Positions 40,958-49,381 of a DNA stretch of 64,000 nt are shown here, one piece after another (the stretch's first letter is position 1; every line of letters starts with the position of its first letter). The position numbers were made by a program, and so were the translations under genes. This stretch comes from Candidatus Aminicenantes bacterium UBA2199. Lineage in GTDB: Bacteria > Acidobacteriota > Aminicenantia > UBA2199. The DNA is taken from NCBI GenBank assembly GCA_002327965.1, contig DCVB01000002.1:23772-87771 (forward strand), in the 5' to 3' direction. A model generated the notes under the pieces. The model had not been told where the DNA came from and ran no database searches. It saw only the letters and a list, made by a program, of their open reading frames with translations.

Positions 40958-42724
40958 CTATTTCACCTGCAGCACCAGGAATTGGCCGTCACTGTAAACC
41001 TCGCGGAAAAGCCCGCCGGGGAAATCGCCGCGCCGGAAATGGAAGAAGCGGCGTTTGGAGCGGAATTCCTTCAGGTCGTTGTGGTAGGCGTTGACCGAGA
41101 AGAAGAGCTCGTCTTCCTTGCCGCGCTCCAGCAGGACGAAATGGACCTCGCCGAAGGGGGTGCGCTTCAGTGCCCGGTGAAAATTGGCGGGGCGGCCCGC
41201 CGCCGCGTGGCGATGGATATCCTGGATGTAAGCCAGGCGGTCGTCGAAGGAGGCGGCGGCGTCGGAGAAGAAATCGGCGGTGATGAAAGAATACGTGTTC
41301 CTGCCGAAGAAAAGCTCGTTGGTCGTTGGGAAGACCACTTTGCCGAACAGGTCGGCCCCCTGGCGCAAGGCAGCGCCGCGGGCATGGATGGCGGTGCTTT
41401 TTGCGGCCAGGTTCAGGGCATAATGGTTCTGCTTGTTGTCGTTCAGGCGCGACATGCTGAAGATGACCAGCAGGGCCAGTGCCGGGGTGAAGAGCGTCCG
41501 CCCGCGGTAGCGCATGGCGAGAAAGACCGCCGCCAGCGCAGCGATGTGCACAATGAACAGCGAGAAGTGCTGCATGGGGATCGGGGTGCCGGCGAAGGTC
41601 AGGATGTAGAAGACCAGGATGAAGGCGAACAGTCCCAGCAGCACCCCGCGCAGGGAGTCGACCTCGTCACGGCGCGTGACGTTGAGGAACAGGTTGGCCA
41701 GGCCGGCCAGCAGGGCGACGGCGAAGATGTCGAGGGGATCGATCATGGCGAATGACTGCAGGATGCTGGCATGGCCCTCGTTGTACGAGAAGAAGTTGTT
41801 GAAGTAGGTGCCCAGGCGGTGGCTGAGCAGGTCGCGGACCACCGGGAACAGCCAGACGGCGTTCAGCAGCAGGGCGACGACGCCCAGGCGGCCGAAGTAG
41901 AACAACTCCGCCCAGATTTCGCGCCATGGCCTGCCGTCCCTTTTCCCCAGCCCGGCCGCCAGGCGGGCGATCAGGTCGTAAGCGATGGCCATGAAAATAA
42001 AGAGGAACGGTGAAAAATCGAGGCAGAAAAGAACGCCGGCGGCGAGCCCGGCCTTGAAGAAATGGGGCCGGTCCCGCTTCAGCCACACATACCAGACCAG
42101 GATCAGGAACATGCCAAGGAAATGCCAGCTCTTCTGGGCCAGGTAGGCCAGGGAACTGTACTCGGGGAGCGGGTTCCTGAAGGCGATCAGCAGCGAAAGG
42201 AGGAAAGCGGCCAGCCATTTGTCTTTCTTGAAGATCCCGCCCAGGAAGTATCCCCAGGCGTAGGGAAGGTAGATCACGAACAGGAAGGCCGAGTACTTCA
42301 GCAGGGCGGGCAGCGGCACCTGCAGCAGGGCGCCGATCCTGCCGATCAGGAAGAAAAACAGCGGCGGCAGTGAGAAATGGATGCCGTAATACTCGTGGGA
42401 CCAGGGCAGGAAGGCGTAATAGAACTTCTCGACGGCCAGCGTGTAATAATGGTTGTCGCCGAACATGCCCTCGAAGTTGAACGGGACATCCTTCAGCCAG
42501 AAGAGGTAGAGCAGCCCCACGCCGGTGGCGCGCAGCAGGACCAGCCATTTGAAGTCCAGCTTGAGGAAGAGGGCGGCGACCAGCGCCAGGCTGGCGATGG
42601 ACCCCAGGATCGACACGTACGGGAGCAGGGGGAATCCCCGGATCAGCTGGAAGAGGGCCAGCGAGAGAAGCGGCGGCGAAACGATGAACACGGCCTCGGC
42701 GGCGATGCACTTCAGCTTGGACAT
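40958..42724 (-). CDS. Large polytopic membrane protein, probable GT-C transferase
   Basis: This 588-residue protein has about thirteen hydrophobic helices and a C-terminal soluble domain of about 130 residues. The loop after the third or fourth helix has FEGMFGDNHYYTLAVEKFYY, with an acidic D-N-H group where GT-C enzymes have their catalytic acid. No sequence signature ties it to a specific GT family. The ATG follows AGGAG, and a TTGACT/TATATA promoter can be read about 50 bases upstream. It is co-transcribed with the SGNH hydrolase gene. Confidence 0.6.
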   Translation of the reverse strand: MSKLKCIAAEAVFIVSPPLLSLALFQLIRGFPLLPYVSILGSIASLALVAALFLKLDFKWLVLLRATGVGLLYLFWLKDVPFNFEGMFGDNHYYTLAVEKFYYAFLPWSHEYYGIHFSLPPLFFFLIGRIGALLQVPLPALLKYSAFLFVIYLPYAWGYFLGGIFKKDKWLAAFLLSLLIAFRNPLPEYSSLAYLAQKSWHFLGMFLILVWYVWLKRDRPHFFKAGLAAGVLFCLDFSPFLFIFMAIAYDLIARLAAGLGKRDGRPWREIWAELFYFGRLGVVALLLNAVWLFPVVRDLLSHRLGTYFNNFFSYNEGHASILQSFAMIDPLDIFAVALLAGLANLFLNVTRRDEVDSLRGVLLGLFAFILVFYILTFAGTPIPMQHFSLFIVHIAALAAVFLAMRYRGRTLFTPALALLVIFSMSRLNDNKQNHYALNLAAKSTAIHARGAALRQGADLFGKVVFPTTNELFFGRNTYSFITADFFSDAAASFDDRLAYIQDIHRHAAAGRPANFHRALKRTPFGEVHFVLLERGKEDELFFSVNAYHNDLKEFRSKRRFFHFRRGDFPGGLFREVYSDGQFLVLQVK

Positions 42725-42805
42725 GGGTCTGGCTCCTGGCGTGGAAAGCGGCGGCCATCCGCCTTATATAGCATTCCGCCGCCAAAGTCAATGCGGCGGC
42801 GGCGC

Positions 42806-43834
42806 TCAGGACAGCCGCTTCAGGATGGCCAGGATCTTTTCCTTAACCGGCCGCCGGTGCGGCGAGCCGGCCTTTTCCGCCGCCAGGCGGTCGTAGTTTT
42901 CCCGGAACCAGTCATAGCATTCGCGGAACATTTCGTCGTTGGAGTAGCGCGGCTTCCAGCCCAGCCTCAGCAGGGGGCTGACATCGAAATAAAACGCCTT
43001 GTGATAGGTGAGGTAGTGCCAGGGAGCGAGCGGGCTCATGCCGATGAGGTCGAGCAGGCGCAGGGCGCCGATCGAAGGCCACACGGGCAGTCCCTTCACC
43101 TTGGATGGCGAACCGGCGTGGCGGATCAGGTTCTCCAGCCCCTCGCGCAGCGTGCCAAAGCGATCGCTGCCCACGTTGTAGACGCCCGGCTGACCCTTGT
43201 CCAGGGCCATCATGTAGGCATCCATCAGGTCGTGGGCGTGCACGAACTGGAACAGGACGTTGCCGTCGCCGATGACGTAGACGTTACGCCCTTCGGAGAT
43301 CCATTCAAAGAGGATCTGGAAGATGCCGAGGCGGCCCTCGCCGAGGATGGTCCGCGGCCGGATGACGATCAGCGGCGTCGTCCCGCCGGCAAAGACCTCA
43401 CGCACGGCCTGTTCGCCGGCCAGCTTGCCGCGGCCGTATACTTCGATAGGTCGGGGAGGCGTCTGCTCGGTGATCGGGCAGGCGGAGGGGACCCCGAACA
43501 GCGAACTCGAGCTCATGTGGACGAAAACCCGTACCCCGGCCCGGCGCGCTTCCTCGGCGGCGATGCGACTGCCCTCGACATTGACCTCCCGGAACTTCTT
43601 CCCTGACTTGGTCAAGGGCACCAGGGCCACGTTGTGATGCACCATGTCGATGCCGCGCATGGCCCGGGCCACCCCCTCGCGGTCACGGATGTCGCAATGG
43701 ATGTACTCGATCTCGCTGGGACGGGTGGGATCTTCCCAAATATCGAGAATCTTCACCTCTTCCCCCCGCGCCAGCAGCCGCCGGGCGATCAGGTTGCCCA
43801 AAAATCCCGAACCTCCGGTCACCAGGTGTCTCAT
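42806..43834 (-). CDS. NAD-dependent epimerase/dehydratase (extended SDR)
   Basis: This 342-residue extended SDR has HLVTGGSGFLGNLIARRL (GxxGxxG) at the N-terminus. DIRDREG and HHNVALVPL follow, then the active-site blocks SSSSLFG and YGRGKLAGEQA (Y-x-x-x-K). I prefer the ATG at 43834 (MRHLV), since GGAGG lies eight bases upstream; an in-frame ATG at 43849 is the alternative. The sequence resembles sterol/3-beta-hydroxysteroid-type and sugar epimerase-like SDRs equally. It is the last gene of a run on this strand that includes another SDR and a GMC oxidoreductase. Confidence 0.85.
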   Translation of the reverse strand: MRHLVTGGSGFLGNLIARRLLARGEEVKILDIWEDPTRPSEIEYIHCDIRDREGVARAMRGIDMVHHNVALVPLTKSGKKFREVNVEGSRIAAEEARRAGVRVFVHMSSSSLFGVPSACPITEQTPPRPIEVYGRGKLAGEQAVREVFAGGTTPLIVIRPRTILGEGRLGIFQILFEWISEGRNVYVIGDGNVLFQFVHAHDLMDAYMMALDKGQPGVYNVGSDRFGTLREGLENLIRHAGSPSKVKGLPVWPSIGALRLLDLIGMSPLAPWHYLTYHKAFYFDVSPLLRLGWKPRYSNDEMFRECYDWFRENYDRLAAEKAGSPHRRPVKEKILAILKRLS

Positions 43835-43927
43835 TGCTTCATCCTCCATGGCGCGCGCGCGGCGCCGGCGGGCACAACGCTCTGGCGCGTCGTTGCCCTC
43901 ATGACTTCTCGGAAGGCAGCCGCCGGT

Positions 43928-44980
43928 TCAGATCCGGCCGTAGGTTTTCAATACCCATTGCAGGCTGCGGCGCATTCCCTCCATCAGGGATATCTTAGGG
44001 TCATAGCCCAGCGCGCGGCGGGCTTTTTCGATCGAGCAGGCGATGTTCTTGTTCATTTCGGAAAGCACATGGACCTTCTGATTGTACAGGCCCAGCCGCT
44101 GGATCGCCCGGTCGGCGCAGGTGGCCGCCTCCCCGGCCCAGAACGGCAGCCGCAGGCGCTTGTGGGCCACGGGAACGGAGAATTCCTTTTCCAACAGGGT
44201 TTCCACCGCCCCGATGATCTCGTTCATCGTGTAGGGGTGCTCGTCGGCGATCCAGAAGATCCCGCCATTGGCTTTCTCCGTCCGCTCGCACAGGACCATG
44301 CCCTGGCAGATGTTCTCCACGTAGGCCATTGAACGCCGGTTTTCGCCGTCGCCGACCAGCGGTGCGCGGCCGTCGCGGATCATGCGGAAAAAAAGCGACT
44401 GGCGTTCAGGCTGGAAGGGCCCGTAGAACCACGGGGAACGGACGATGACCGTCTCGATCCTTCCCCGCTGCTGGAACTCGCGGACCTCCATCTCCATCTG
44501 CATCTTGGAGCGGCCGTAGTTCATGTAGGGCCGGTAGGGAGATTCCTCATCGAACAGGGGGACGCCGGCCGGGTTGGTGCCGATGGGGGAGTTGGACGAC
44601 ATGACGACGGCGCGGCGCACGCCGGCCTCTTCGGCCGCCTGCAGCAGCCGCCGCGTCCCGTCGACGTTCACCTCGTACAGTTCACGCACGCGCCGGCGCG
44701 GATGGATGAGGCCGGCGCAGTGGAAAAGGGTGCCGCCGGCGGCGCCGCGGCAGAAATCCCGCATTGCCCGCGGGTCGCGGATGTCGCCGCTGACGATCTC
44801 GGCGCCGGGGGCCAGGCGCTGCAGGCGCGCGGGATCGGCCTCGGAAAAGACCAGGCAGCGCAGGCGGCGGTCGGAGTCCGGCGAGCGCAGGGAGGGAATG
44901 TCGGGGAAGCCGCCGGCGAGGTTGTGCACCAGCTGCGTGCCCAGCCAGCCGTTGGCGCCGCTCACGAGGGTTACGGGCAT
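43928..44980 (-). CDS. NAD-dependent epimerase/dehydratase (extended SDR)
   Basis: This 350-residue extended SDR has VTLVSGANGWLGTQLV at the N-terminus and FHCAGLIHPRRR as the region after the third strand. The active-site blocks are MSSNSPIG and YMNYGRSKMQME (Y-x-x-x-K with Y-G-R-S-K). RSPWFYGPFQPER is a typical substrate loop. AAGGAGG lies just before the ATG. It follows the GMC oxidoreductase gene by 10 bases. A hydroxyl oxidised by one enzyme and epimerised or reduced by the other is a plausible reaction pair. Confidence 0.85.
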   Translation of the reverse strand: MPVTLVSGANGWLGTQLVHNLAGGFPDIPSLRSPDSDRRLRCLVFSEADPARLQRLAPGAEIVSGDIRDPRAMRDFCRGAAGGTLFHCAGLIHPRRRVRELYEVNVDGTRRLLQAAEEAGVRRAVVMSSNSPIGTNPAGVPLFDEESPYRPYMNYGRSKMQMEMEVREFQQRGRIETVIVRSPWFYGPFQPERQSLFFRMIRDGRAPLVGDGENRRSMAYVENICQGMVLCERTEKANGGIFWIADEHPYTMNEIIGAVETLLEKEFSVPVAHKRLRLPFWAGEAATCADRAIQRLGLYNQKVHVLSEMNKNIACSIEKARRALGYDPKISLMEGMRRSLQWVLKTYGRI

Positions 44981-44990
44981 GATATCCTCC

Positions 44991-46448
44991 TTACGAAGGC
45001 CGTTTTCCGGCGATGAACTCGTTCACGTTGCGCAGCGCCAGCGCCATGACCGTGCCCTGGGGATTGACGCCGGGAGAGTCGGGGATGAGGCTGGCGTCGG
45101 CGATGTACAGGTTGTCGAACCCGTGCACGCGCCCGAAGGAGTCGGCCGCGCAGCGGTCGAGGTTTTCGCCCATGGGACAGGAACTGAACACGTGGACGCT
45201 GCTCAGGCTCATCACGGACAGGGGGATGACGCTGTGCAGGAACCGGCGGCTCTCCTCCGGCGAATCGATGCGCGCCGGCCGGCGCAGCGAGGGGAACAGC
45301 CGGCGGGCGCCGCCGGCGAAAAGAATCTCGCCGATGTAGGCCAGGCCGCGGCTGAGATGCAGCTGATCGGCTTTGGACAGCCGGTACATCCCCAGGGCCT
45401 CGCCGCTGCCGGGAAAGGCGCGCACCGTTCCCCTGCCCGTGCCGCAGCAGGCCACGTAATACAGGGCCATCCTGTGCCAGTCCTTCATCTGCGCCTGGTT
45501 GCCTTCCCAGTCCTCCGAGAGGTTCATGGCCAGGAAACCGGGGGTGAAGACCGAGCCGCCGATGGTGATGTCGGGCCAGAACTGGGTCACCTGGTAGACC
45601 GGCAAGGCCGCCAGGTGCGAATCGAGCCGCTCGTCAAAGAGGGCGGCGACCTTGATCATGGGATGGATGCGCAGGCTGTTGCCGACGTTCCTGCGGATGC
45701 CGCTGCGGCGCAGCAGCGCCGGCGTCTGGATGGCTCCGGCGCAGACGAAGACATGCTCGGCCTCGATCGTCAGCCGGCGCCGGCGGCCCGCTTCGTTCAC
45801 AATGGCCAGGACGCGGCGCGCCCTGCCGCTGCCGTAGTCGATGCGGCCGACGCGGCAGTTGGCCAGCAGCCGAGCTCCCGCCCGCAGGGCGCGGGGAATA
45901 TAGGTCAGCGACATGGAACGCTTGGCGCCGGGGACAAAGGGGCTGCCCGGGCCGGCGATGTTCTGTGCTCGCGGCACCTCCATGAACTCCCACTGCAGCT
46001 TTTCCAGGCCCCGGCGCAGAAGCTCCGAGCTGCGCGGCCTCCGTTCGCTGCCGCAGGGCGAGACGTTGAGCTCCTCCTCGATCTCGGGATAGAGCGCCTC
46101 CAGGCCGGCAACGGTGAGGTCGCGGATGGCGTAGTTTTCCCGCCAGCGCTCGATGGCCTGGGGCATGGAGCGGTGCCAGAAGGCGCTGTTGATCTCGGTG
46201 CTGCCGCCGACGCACATCCCTTCGACGAAGGCGATCTTGACGTTGCCCAGGATCGGAGCCAGGCCATTGTTGCGGTACCAGCGGCGCATGGCCTCGGTCG
46301 AGTGGGTGGGAATGCCGCTCTTGTCGACCGCCCCCCCCTCCTCGACGATCAGTACTTCGAAGCCGGCTTCGGCCAGCTTGGCGGCCGTGATGGCGCCGCC
46401 GGCGCCGGAGCCGATGACCAGGACCTGCGTGCGCAGCCGCTCGCTCAA
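44991..46448 (-). CDS. GMC-family flavin oxidoreductase
   Basis: This roughly 485-residue FAD enzyme has the Rossmann motif VLVIGSGAGGAITAAKLAEAG (GxGxxG) at the N-terminus. EGMCVGGSTEINSAFWHR is the GMC flavin-attachment/PS00623-like block. The C-terminus has SSVHVFSSCPMG with the active-site His, and DASLIPDSPGVNPQGT. These enzymes oxidise alcohols such as glucose, choline or sterols. I chose the TTG start at 46448 because it overlaps the stop of the upstream small gene by four bases (TTGA); a GTG at 46457 and a longer frame to 46535 are alternatives. It is paired with a small upstream partner protein. Confidence 0.85.
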   Translation of the reverse strand: MSERLRTQVLVIGSGAGGAITAAKLAEAGFEVLIVEEGGAVDKSGIPTHSTEAMRRWYRNNGLAPILGNVKIAFVEGMCVGGSTEINSAFWHRSMPQAIERWRENYAIRDLTVAGLEALYPEIEEELNVSPCGSERRPRSSELLRRGLEKLQWEFMEVPRAQNIAGPGSPFVPGAKRSMSLTYIPRALRAGARLLANCRVGRIDYGSGRARRVLAIVNEAGRRRRLTIEAEHVFVCAGAIQTPALLRRSGIRRNVGNSLRIHPMIKVAALFDERLDSHLAALPVYQVTQFWPDITIGGSVFTPGFLAMNLSEDWEGNQAQMKDWHRMALYYVACCGTGRGTVRAFPGSGEALGMYRLSKADQLHLSRGLAYIGEILFAGGARRLFPSLRRPARIDSPEESRRFLHSVIPLSVMSLSSVHVFSSCPMGENLDRCAADSFGRVHGFDNLYIADASLIPDSPGVNPQGTVMALALRNVNEFIAGKRPS

Positions 46449-46846
46449 GGGCGCCACCCGGCATCGTTGGGGCCGATGGTCCGCTCGAGTTCGCTCAGGA
46501 CCAGCGGGTGGTCGAGGTAGGCGAGCAGGACGCAACTGCGGACCAGCTTGACGAAATCGCGCATCAGGCCGATGGGACTGCGGGTCCAGAGCCGCACGTA
46601 TCGGTACTGGCGCTCGCGGCTCACGAGGGTGAATGGCAGGCCGAAGCGCAGGCAGGAAAGCCAGTTGAAGGCGTGCAGGGCAAGCCGGTAGGGATAACGC
46701 AGGTAGGCCGGCATGGCCAGGATCTGTACGCCCAGGTAGTGAACGACTTCCGTCTCCACTTGCGCCTGCTTTTCCGGGGTCAGCTGCGGCTCACGCGGGA
46801 ACAGCGGCCGCGCTAGGCACAGAAGGAGCTTGGGGTTGGGGCGCAT
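46445..46846 (-). CDS. Small partner protein of the GMC oxidoreductase
   Basis: This 133-residue protein (MRPNPKLLLCLARPLFP at the start) is helical with a hydrophobic middle, YLRYPYRLALHAFNWLSCLRFGLPF. Its stop overlaps the start of the oxidoreductase by four bases, implying a fixed stoichiometric complex. Membrane-linked GMC enzymes such as gluconate 2-dehydrogenase need a small gamma subunit for folding or export; this protein has the right size and position but no signal peptide that I can see. Family not recognised. Confidence 0.6.
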   Translation of the reverse strand: MRPNPKLLLCLARPLFPREPQLTPEKQAQVETEVVHYLGVQILAMPAYLRYPYRLALHAFNWLSCLRFGLPFTLVSRERQYRYVRLWTRSPIGLMRDFVKLVRSCVLLAYLDHPLVLSELERTIGPNDAGWRP

Positions 46847-46854
46847 CCCGTTTC

Positions 46855-48438
46855 CTACCAGATGGGGCTGACCTTCAGCCAGCTGAAATCCTGTGCCAGC
46901 CTGGCGATGATCCAGCCGTTGGTGAGCAGCACCAGGCCCAGCAGGGCCGCGGCGCCCAAGGTGAATGCCCGCCGCGCCGGACGCAGCGCTTCCCGCATGC
47001 CGAGGGCCATCACCAGCATCATGGCCGGGACCATCAGGTCGAGGTGCTTGGTCATCTTCCAGTCCACGATGGAGAAGACAAGCGAGGTGGCGGCGATCAG
47101 CAGCAGCAGCACCGTCTCCCGGGGGAACGCTTTCCTCGCGCGGAAAAGGAGAGCGGCCGCCGCGATCACCAGCAGAACGAAGAGGACGCCGTAATTGAAA
47201 AGGAACATGGACCATAAGCCGGTCAGCGATGGGTAATCCATGCCGGGGATGGGATTCTGATGCAGCAGGCGGTCGACGCCGTGGCGCTGGAACTGGTCCT
47301 CCAGCAGGCTGGGGGGGTGGATGATCCATCCGTAGGCATACAGCAGCAGCATGCCGATTACCAACCCGACGAGGGTTTTGTTCAAGGCCGCTTTTTTCAG
47401 TCCCGGCCAGTGCAGCAGCAGCCAGGAGCCCACGGCCAGGCCCAGGACGATCACGCACTTCTGGTTGACGGTGGCCAGCAGCAGGGCGGTCAGCACGCTC
47501 TCCCGGTTCCTGATGAAATAGTACAGGGCCAGCAGCAGGAAGAGGTTGCTGACGTTCTGGTAGCCGGCGTAGGAGTTGCGGACGAATATCTCGGGCAGGG
47601 TGAGGAAGACGACGCTCAGCAGCGCGGCCTGCCGGGCGCTGCCGGACATCTCGGCCAGCACGGTGTAGAGCAGCAGCGCCAGCATCAGCGTGATGAAGAT
47701 CGAGGTCGTGCGCGTCTCGACGACGACGCGCTCCCCCTGCTGCGGGAACCAGCGCTTGAATTCAGCGTGCCACAGGCGCACCATGCCCCGCCCCGGGTCG
47801 GGCAGGGCCAGCGCGGCCTGCGACGTGTCGTAGTAATGCTTCACCCGCTGCAGCTTGCCGGTCAGCACCAGGGGAAAGGCGTAGATGAAGTGGGAGGTGG
47901 GACCCTTGGCCAGGTAGAAGGGAACGCGTGTCTCGATGCAGTAGGGCTTCAGGGTCGTGGCCAGGCCATAGGCCGGGCATTCCATGACCGAGTCGTGGTC
48001 CTGCAGCACCGGGACCACGCGCGTGGCGCCCCAGAAGGAGAGGCCGCCGGCGAGTGCGACCACCAGCGCCGCCGCCGCGTAGAATTCCTTTCCGGCGCTT
48101 TCGCGGCGGATGTCCCTTTTCTTCAGCAGCTGGAAGACCAGGATGGCGTTGCCGCTGGCTGCCAGGGCCGCCAGGTAGGTGAAGCGCTGCACCGGGATGC
48201 CGACCAGGATGAAGAGTGCCAGGATCGCGACGGAGATAAGGATGGACCAGACGAACCCCTGGACGATCTTCAGCGCGGCGTGGCTCTCCCTGTACAGGAC
48301 CAGCCCGGAGGCCGGGAAAACGAAGATCACCAGCAGGGCGGCGAACTGGCTGACGAAATCGACATCGAGAAGGACCAGGGCGACGGCCGCGGCCAGCGCT
48401 GCATTGAGTGCAATTATGACTTTCAATCTTCCATTCAT
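46855..48438 (-). CDS. Polytopic GT-C-like membrane protein
   Basis: This 527-residue protein has about twelve transmembrane helices. The loop LQDHDSVMECPAYGLATTLK near residue 145 contains acidic residues at the place expected for GT-C catalytic loops. FAAGNR-like signatures are absent, so the family is unassigned. It ends eight bases before the small partner gene and appears to be the first gene of the operon 48438-43928 (and possibly 42806). Short-leader start: the ATG at 48438 has no ribosome-binding site, and a weak -10 lies about 13 bases upstream. Confidence 0.6.
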   Translation of the reverse strand: MNGRLKVIIALNAALAAAVALVLLDVDFVSQFAALLVIFVFPASGLVLYRESHAALKIVQGFVWSILISVAILALFILVGIPVQRFTYLAALAASGNAILVFQLLKKRDIRRESAGKEFYAAAALVVALAGGLSFWGATRVVPVLQDHDSVMECPAYGLATTLKPYCIETRVPFYLAKGPTSHFIYAFPLVLTGKLQRVKHYYDTSQAALALPDPGRGMVRLWHAEFKRWFPQQGERVVVETRTTSIFITLMLALLLYTVLAEMSGSARQAALLSVVFLTLPEIFVRNSYAGYQNVSNLFLLLALYYFIRNRESVLTALLLATVNQKCVIVLGLAVGSWLLLHWPGLKKAALNKTLVGLVIGMLLLYAYGWIIHPPSLLEDQFQRHGVDRLLHQNPIPGMDYPSLTGLWSMFLFNYGVLFVLLVIAAAALLFRARKAFPRETVLLLLIAATSLVFSIVDWKMTKHLDLMVPAMMLVMALGMREALRPARRAFTLGAAALLGLVLLTNGWIIARLAQDFSWLKVSPIW

Positions 48439-48543
48439 TGAATTGGGCTGAATAATGAAAACCTAGTTTGGTTAAAAAGCATGATAACAAATGGAGCCGG
48501 CAAAGTCAAATCGGCGCTCCCGGCACTGTCGCGGCGGCATCAC

Positions 48544-48572
48544 TTGACATCCCGGGGGACATCTGATATATA
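48544..48572 (+). promoter_or_regulatory. Promoter of the GT2 gene
   Basis: TTGACA, a 17-base spacer, TATATA. The leader carries AGAGGAG at 48587-48593 before the ATG at 48599. It is divergent from the 48438 operon. Confidence 0.75.
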
Positions 48573-48598
48573 TTCCCCGCTTCACTAGAGGAGTTTTC

Positions 48599-49333
48599 AT
48601 GAACACCTCCGCCCCTGCTCCACTGGTCGATGTCCTGCTCCCGGTATACAACGAAGAGCACATCCTGGAGAAAAGCGTCACCACGCTGCGCGACTTCATG
48701 GGCCGGAACCTCAGCGGTTACCGCTGGGTGATCACCATCGGCGACAACGCCTCCACCGACCGTACCCTGGACGTCGCCCGCCAGCTCGCCGCCGCCTATC
48801 CCGATGTTCGTGCCTGGCATCTCGATCGCAAGGGGCGCGGCCGCATGGTCAAGTACGCCTGGACGCGCAGCGAGGCGCAGATCCTGTCTTACATGGACAT
48901 CGATCTGTCCACCGGCCTGGAGGCGCTGCCGCCGCTGGTCCAGGCCATCGCCGACGGCTGCGCCGTCGCCATCGGTTCGCGGCAATACAAGGGCGCCGTC
49001 GTCGAACGCAGCCTCAAGCGTGAGGTCATCTCGCAGGGCTACATCCTGATCCTGAAGCTGCTGCTGCGCTTTCCCTTCACCGATGCCCAGTGCGGATTCA
49101 AGGCCATGTCCAAGCAGGCGGTGAACGAACTGTTCCAGCTGATCGTCGACGACGAGTGGTTTTTCGACACGGAGTTGCTGTACCTGGCCCACAAGCGGGG
49201 ATACAAGGTCAAGGAACTGCCCGTGCGCTGGGTAGAAGACAAGGACTCGCGGGTAAGGATACTGCGCACCATGTGGCTGGACGTCAAGGGCGTCTTGCGC
49301 ATGATGCGCTCCCGCCGCCTGTGGAGCAAATAG
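48599..49333 (+). CDS. GT2 polyprenyl-phosphate sugar synthase-like glycosyltransferase (DPM1-like)
   Basis: This 244-residue GT-A fold enzyme has DVLLPVYNEEHILEKSV (11-27), IGDNASTDRTLDVA (47-60), and the metal/nucleotide motif MDIDLSTGLEAL with D100-x-D102. KYAWTRSEAQILSYMD also belongs to the nucleotide-binding region. Family members move a sugar from UDP/GDP to polyprenyl phosphate at the cytoplasmic face. No C-terminal membrane helices are present, as in DPM1. The product would be the donor for the GT-C enzymes in this region. This is the only GT2 gene here and may serve several of them. Confidence 0.88.
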   Translation: MNTSAPAPLVDVLLPVYNEEHILEKSVTTLRDFMGRNLSGYRWVITIGDNASTDRTLDVARQLAAAYPDVRAWHLDRKGRGRMVKYAWTRSEAQILSYMDIDLSTGLEALPPLVQAIADGCAVAIGSRQYKGAVVERSLKREVISQGYILILKLLLRFPFTDAQCGFKAMSKQAVNELFQLIVDDEWFFDTELLYLAHKRGYKVKELPVRWVEDKDSRVRILRTMWLDVKGVLRMMRSRRLWSK

Positions 49334-49347
49334 CGCCCTGCCGCCCC

Positions 49348-49367
49348 GGCCCCCGGTTCCCGGGGCC
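49348..49367. terminator. Hairpin between converging genes
   Basis: GGCCCC (49348-49353) pairs with GGGGCC (49362-49367) across an eight-base loop, in the 48-base gap between the GT2 gene and the converging GMC gene. A partial CCGG extension continues the stem. Confidence 0.45.
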
Positions 49368-49381
49368 ATCTTTCCGGTTGC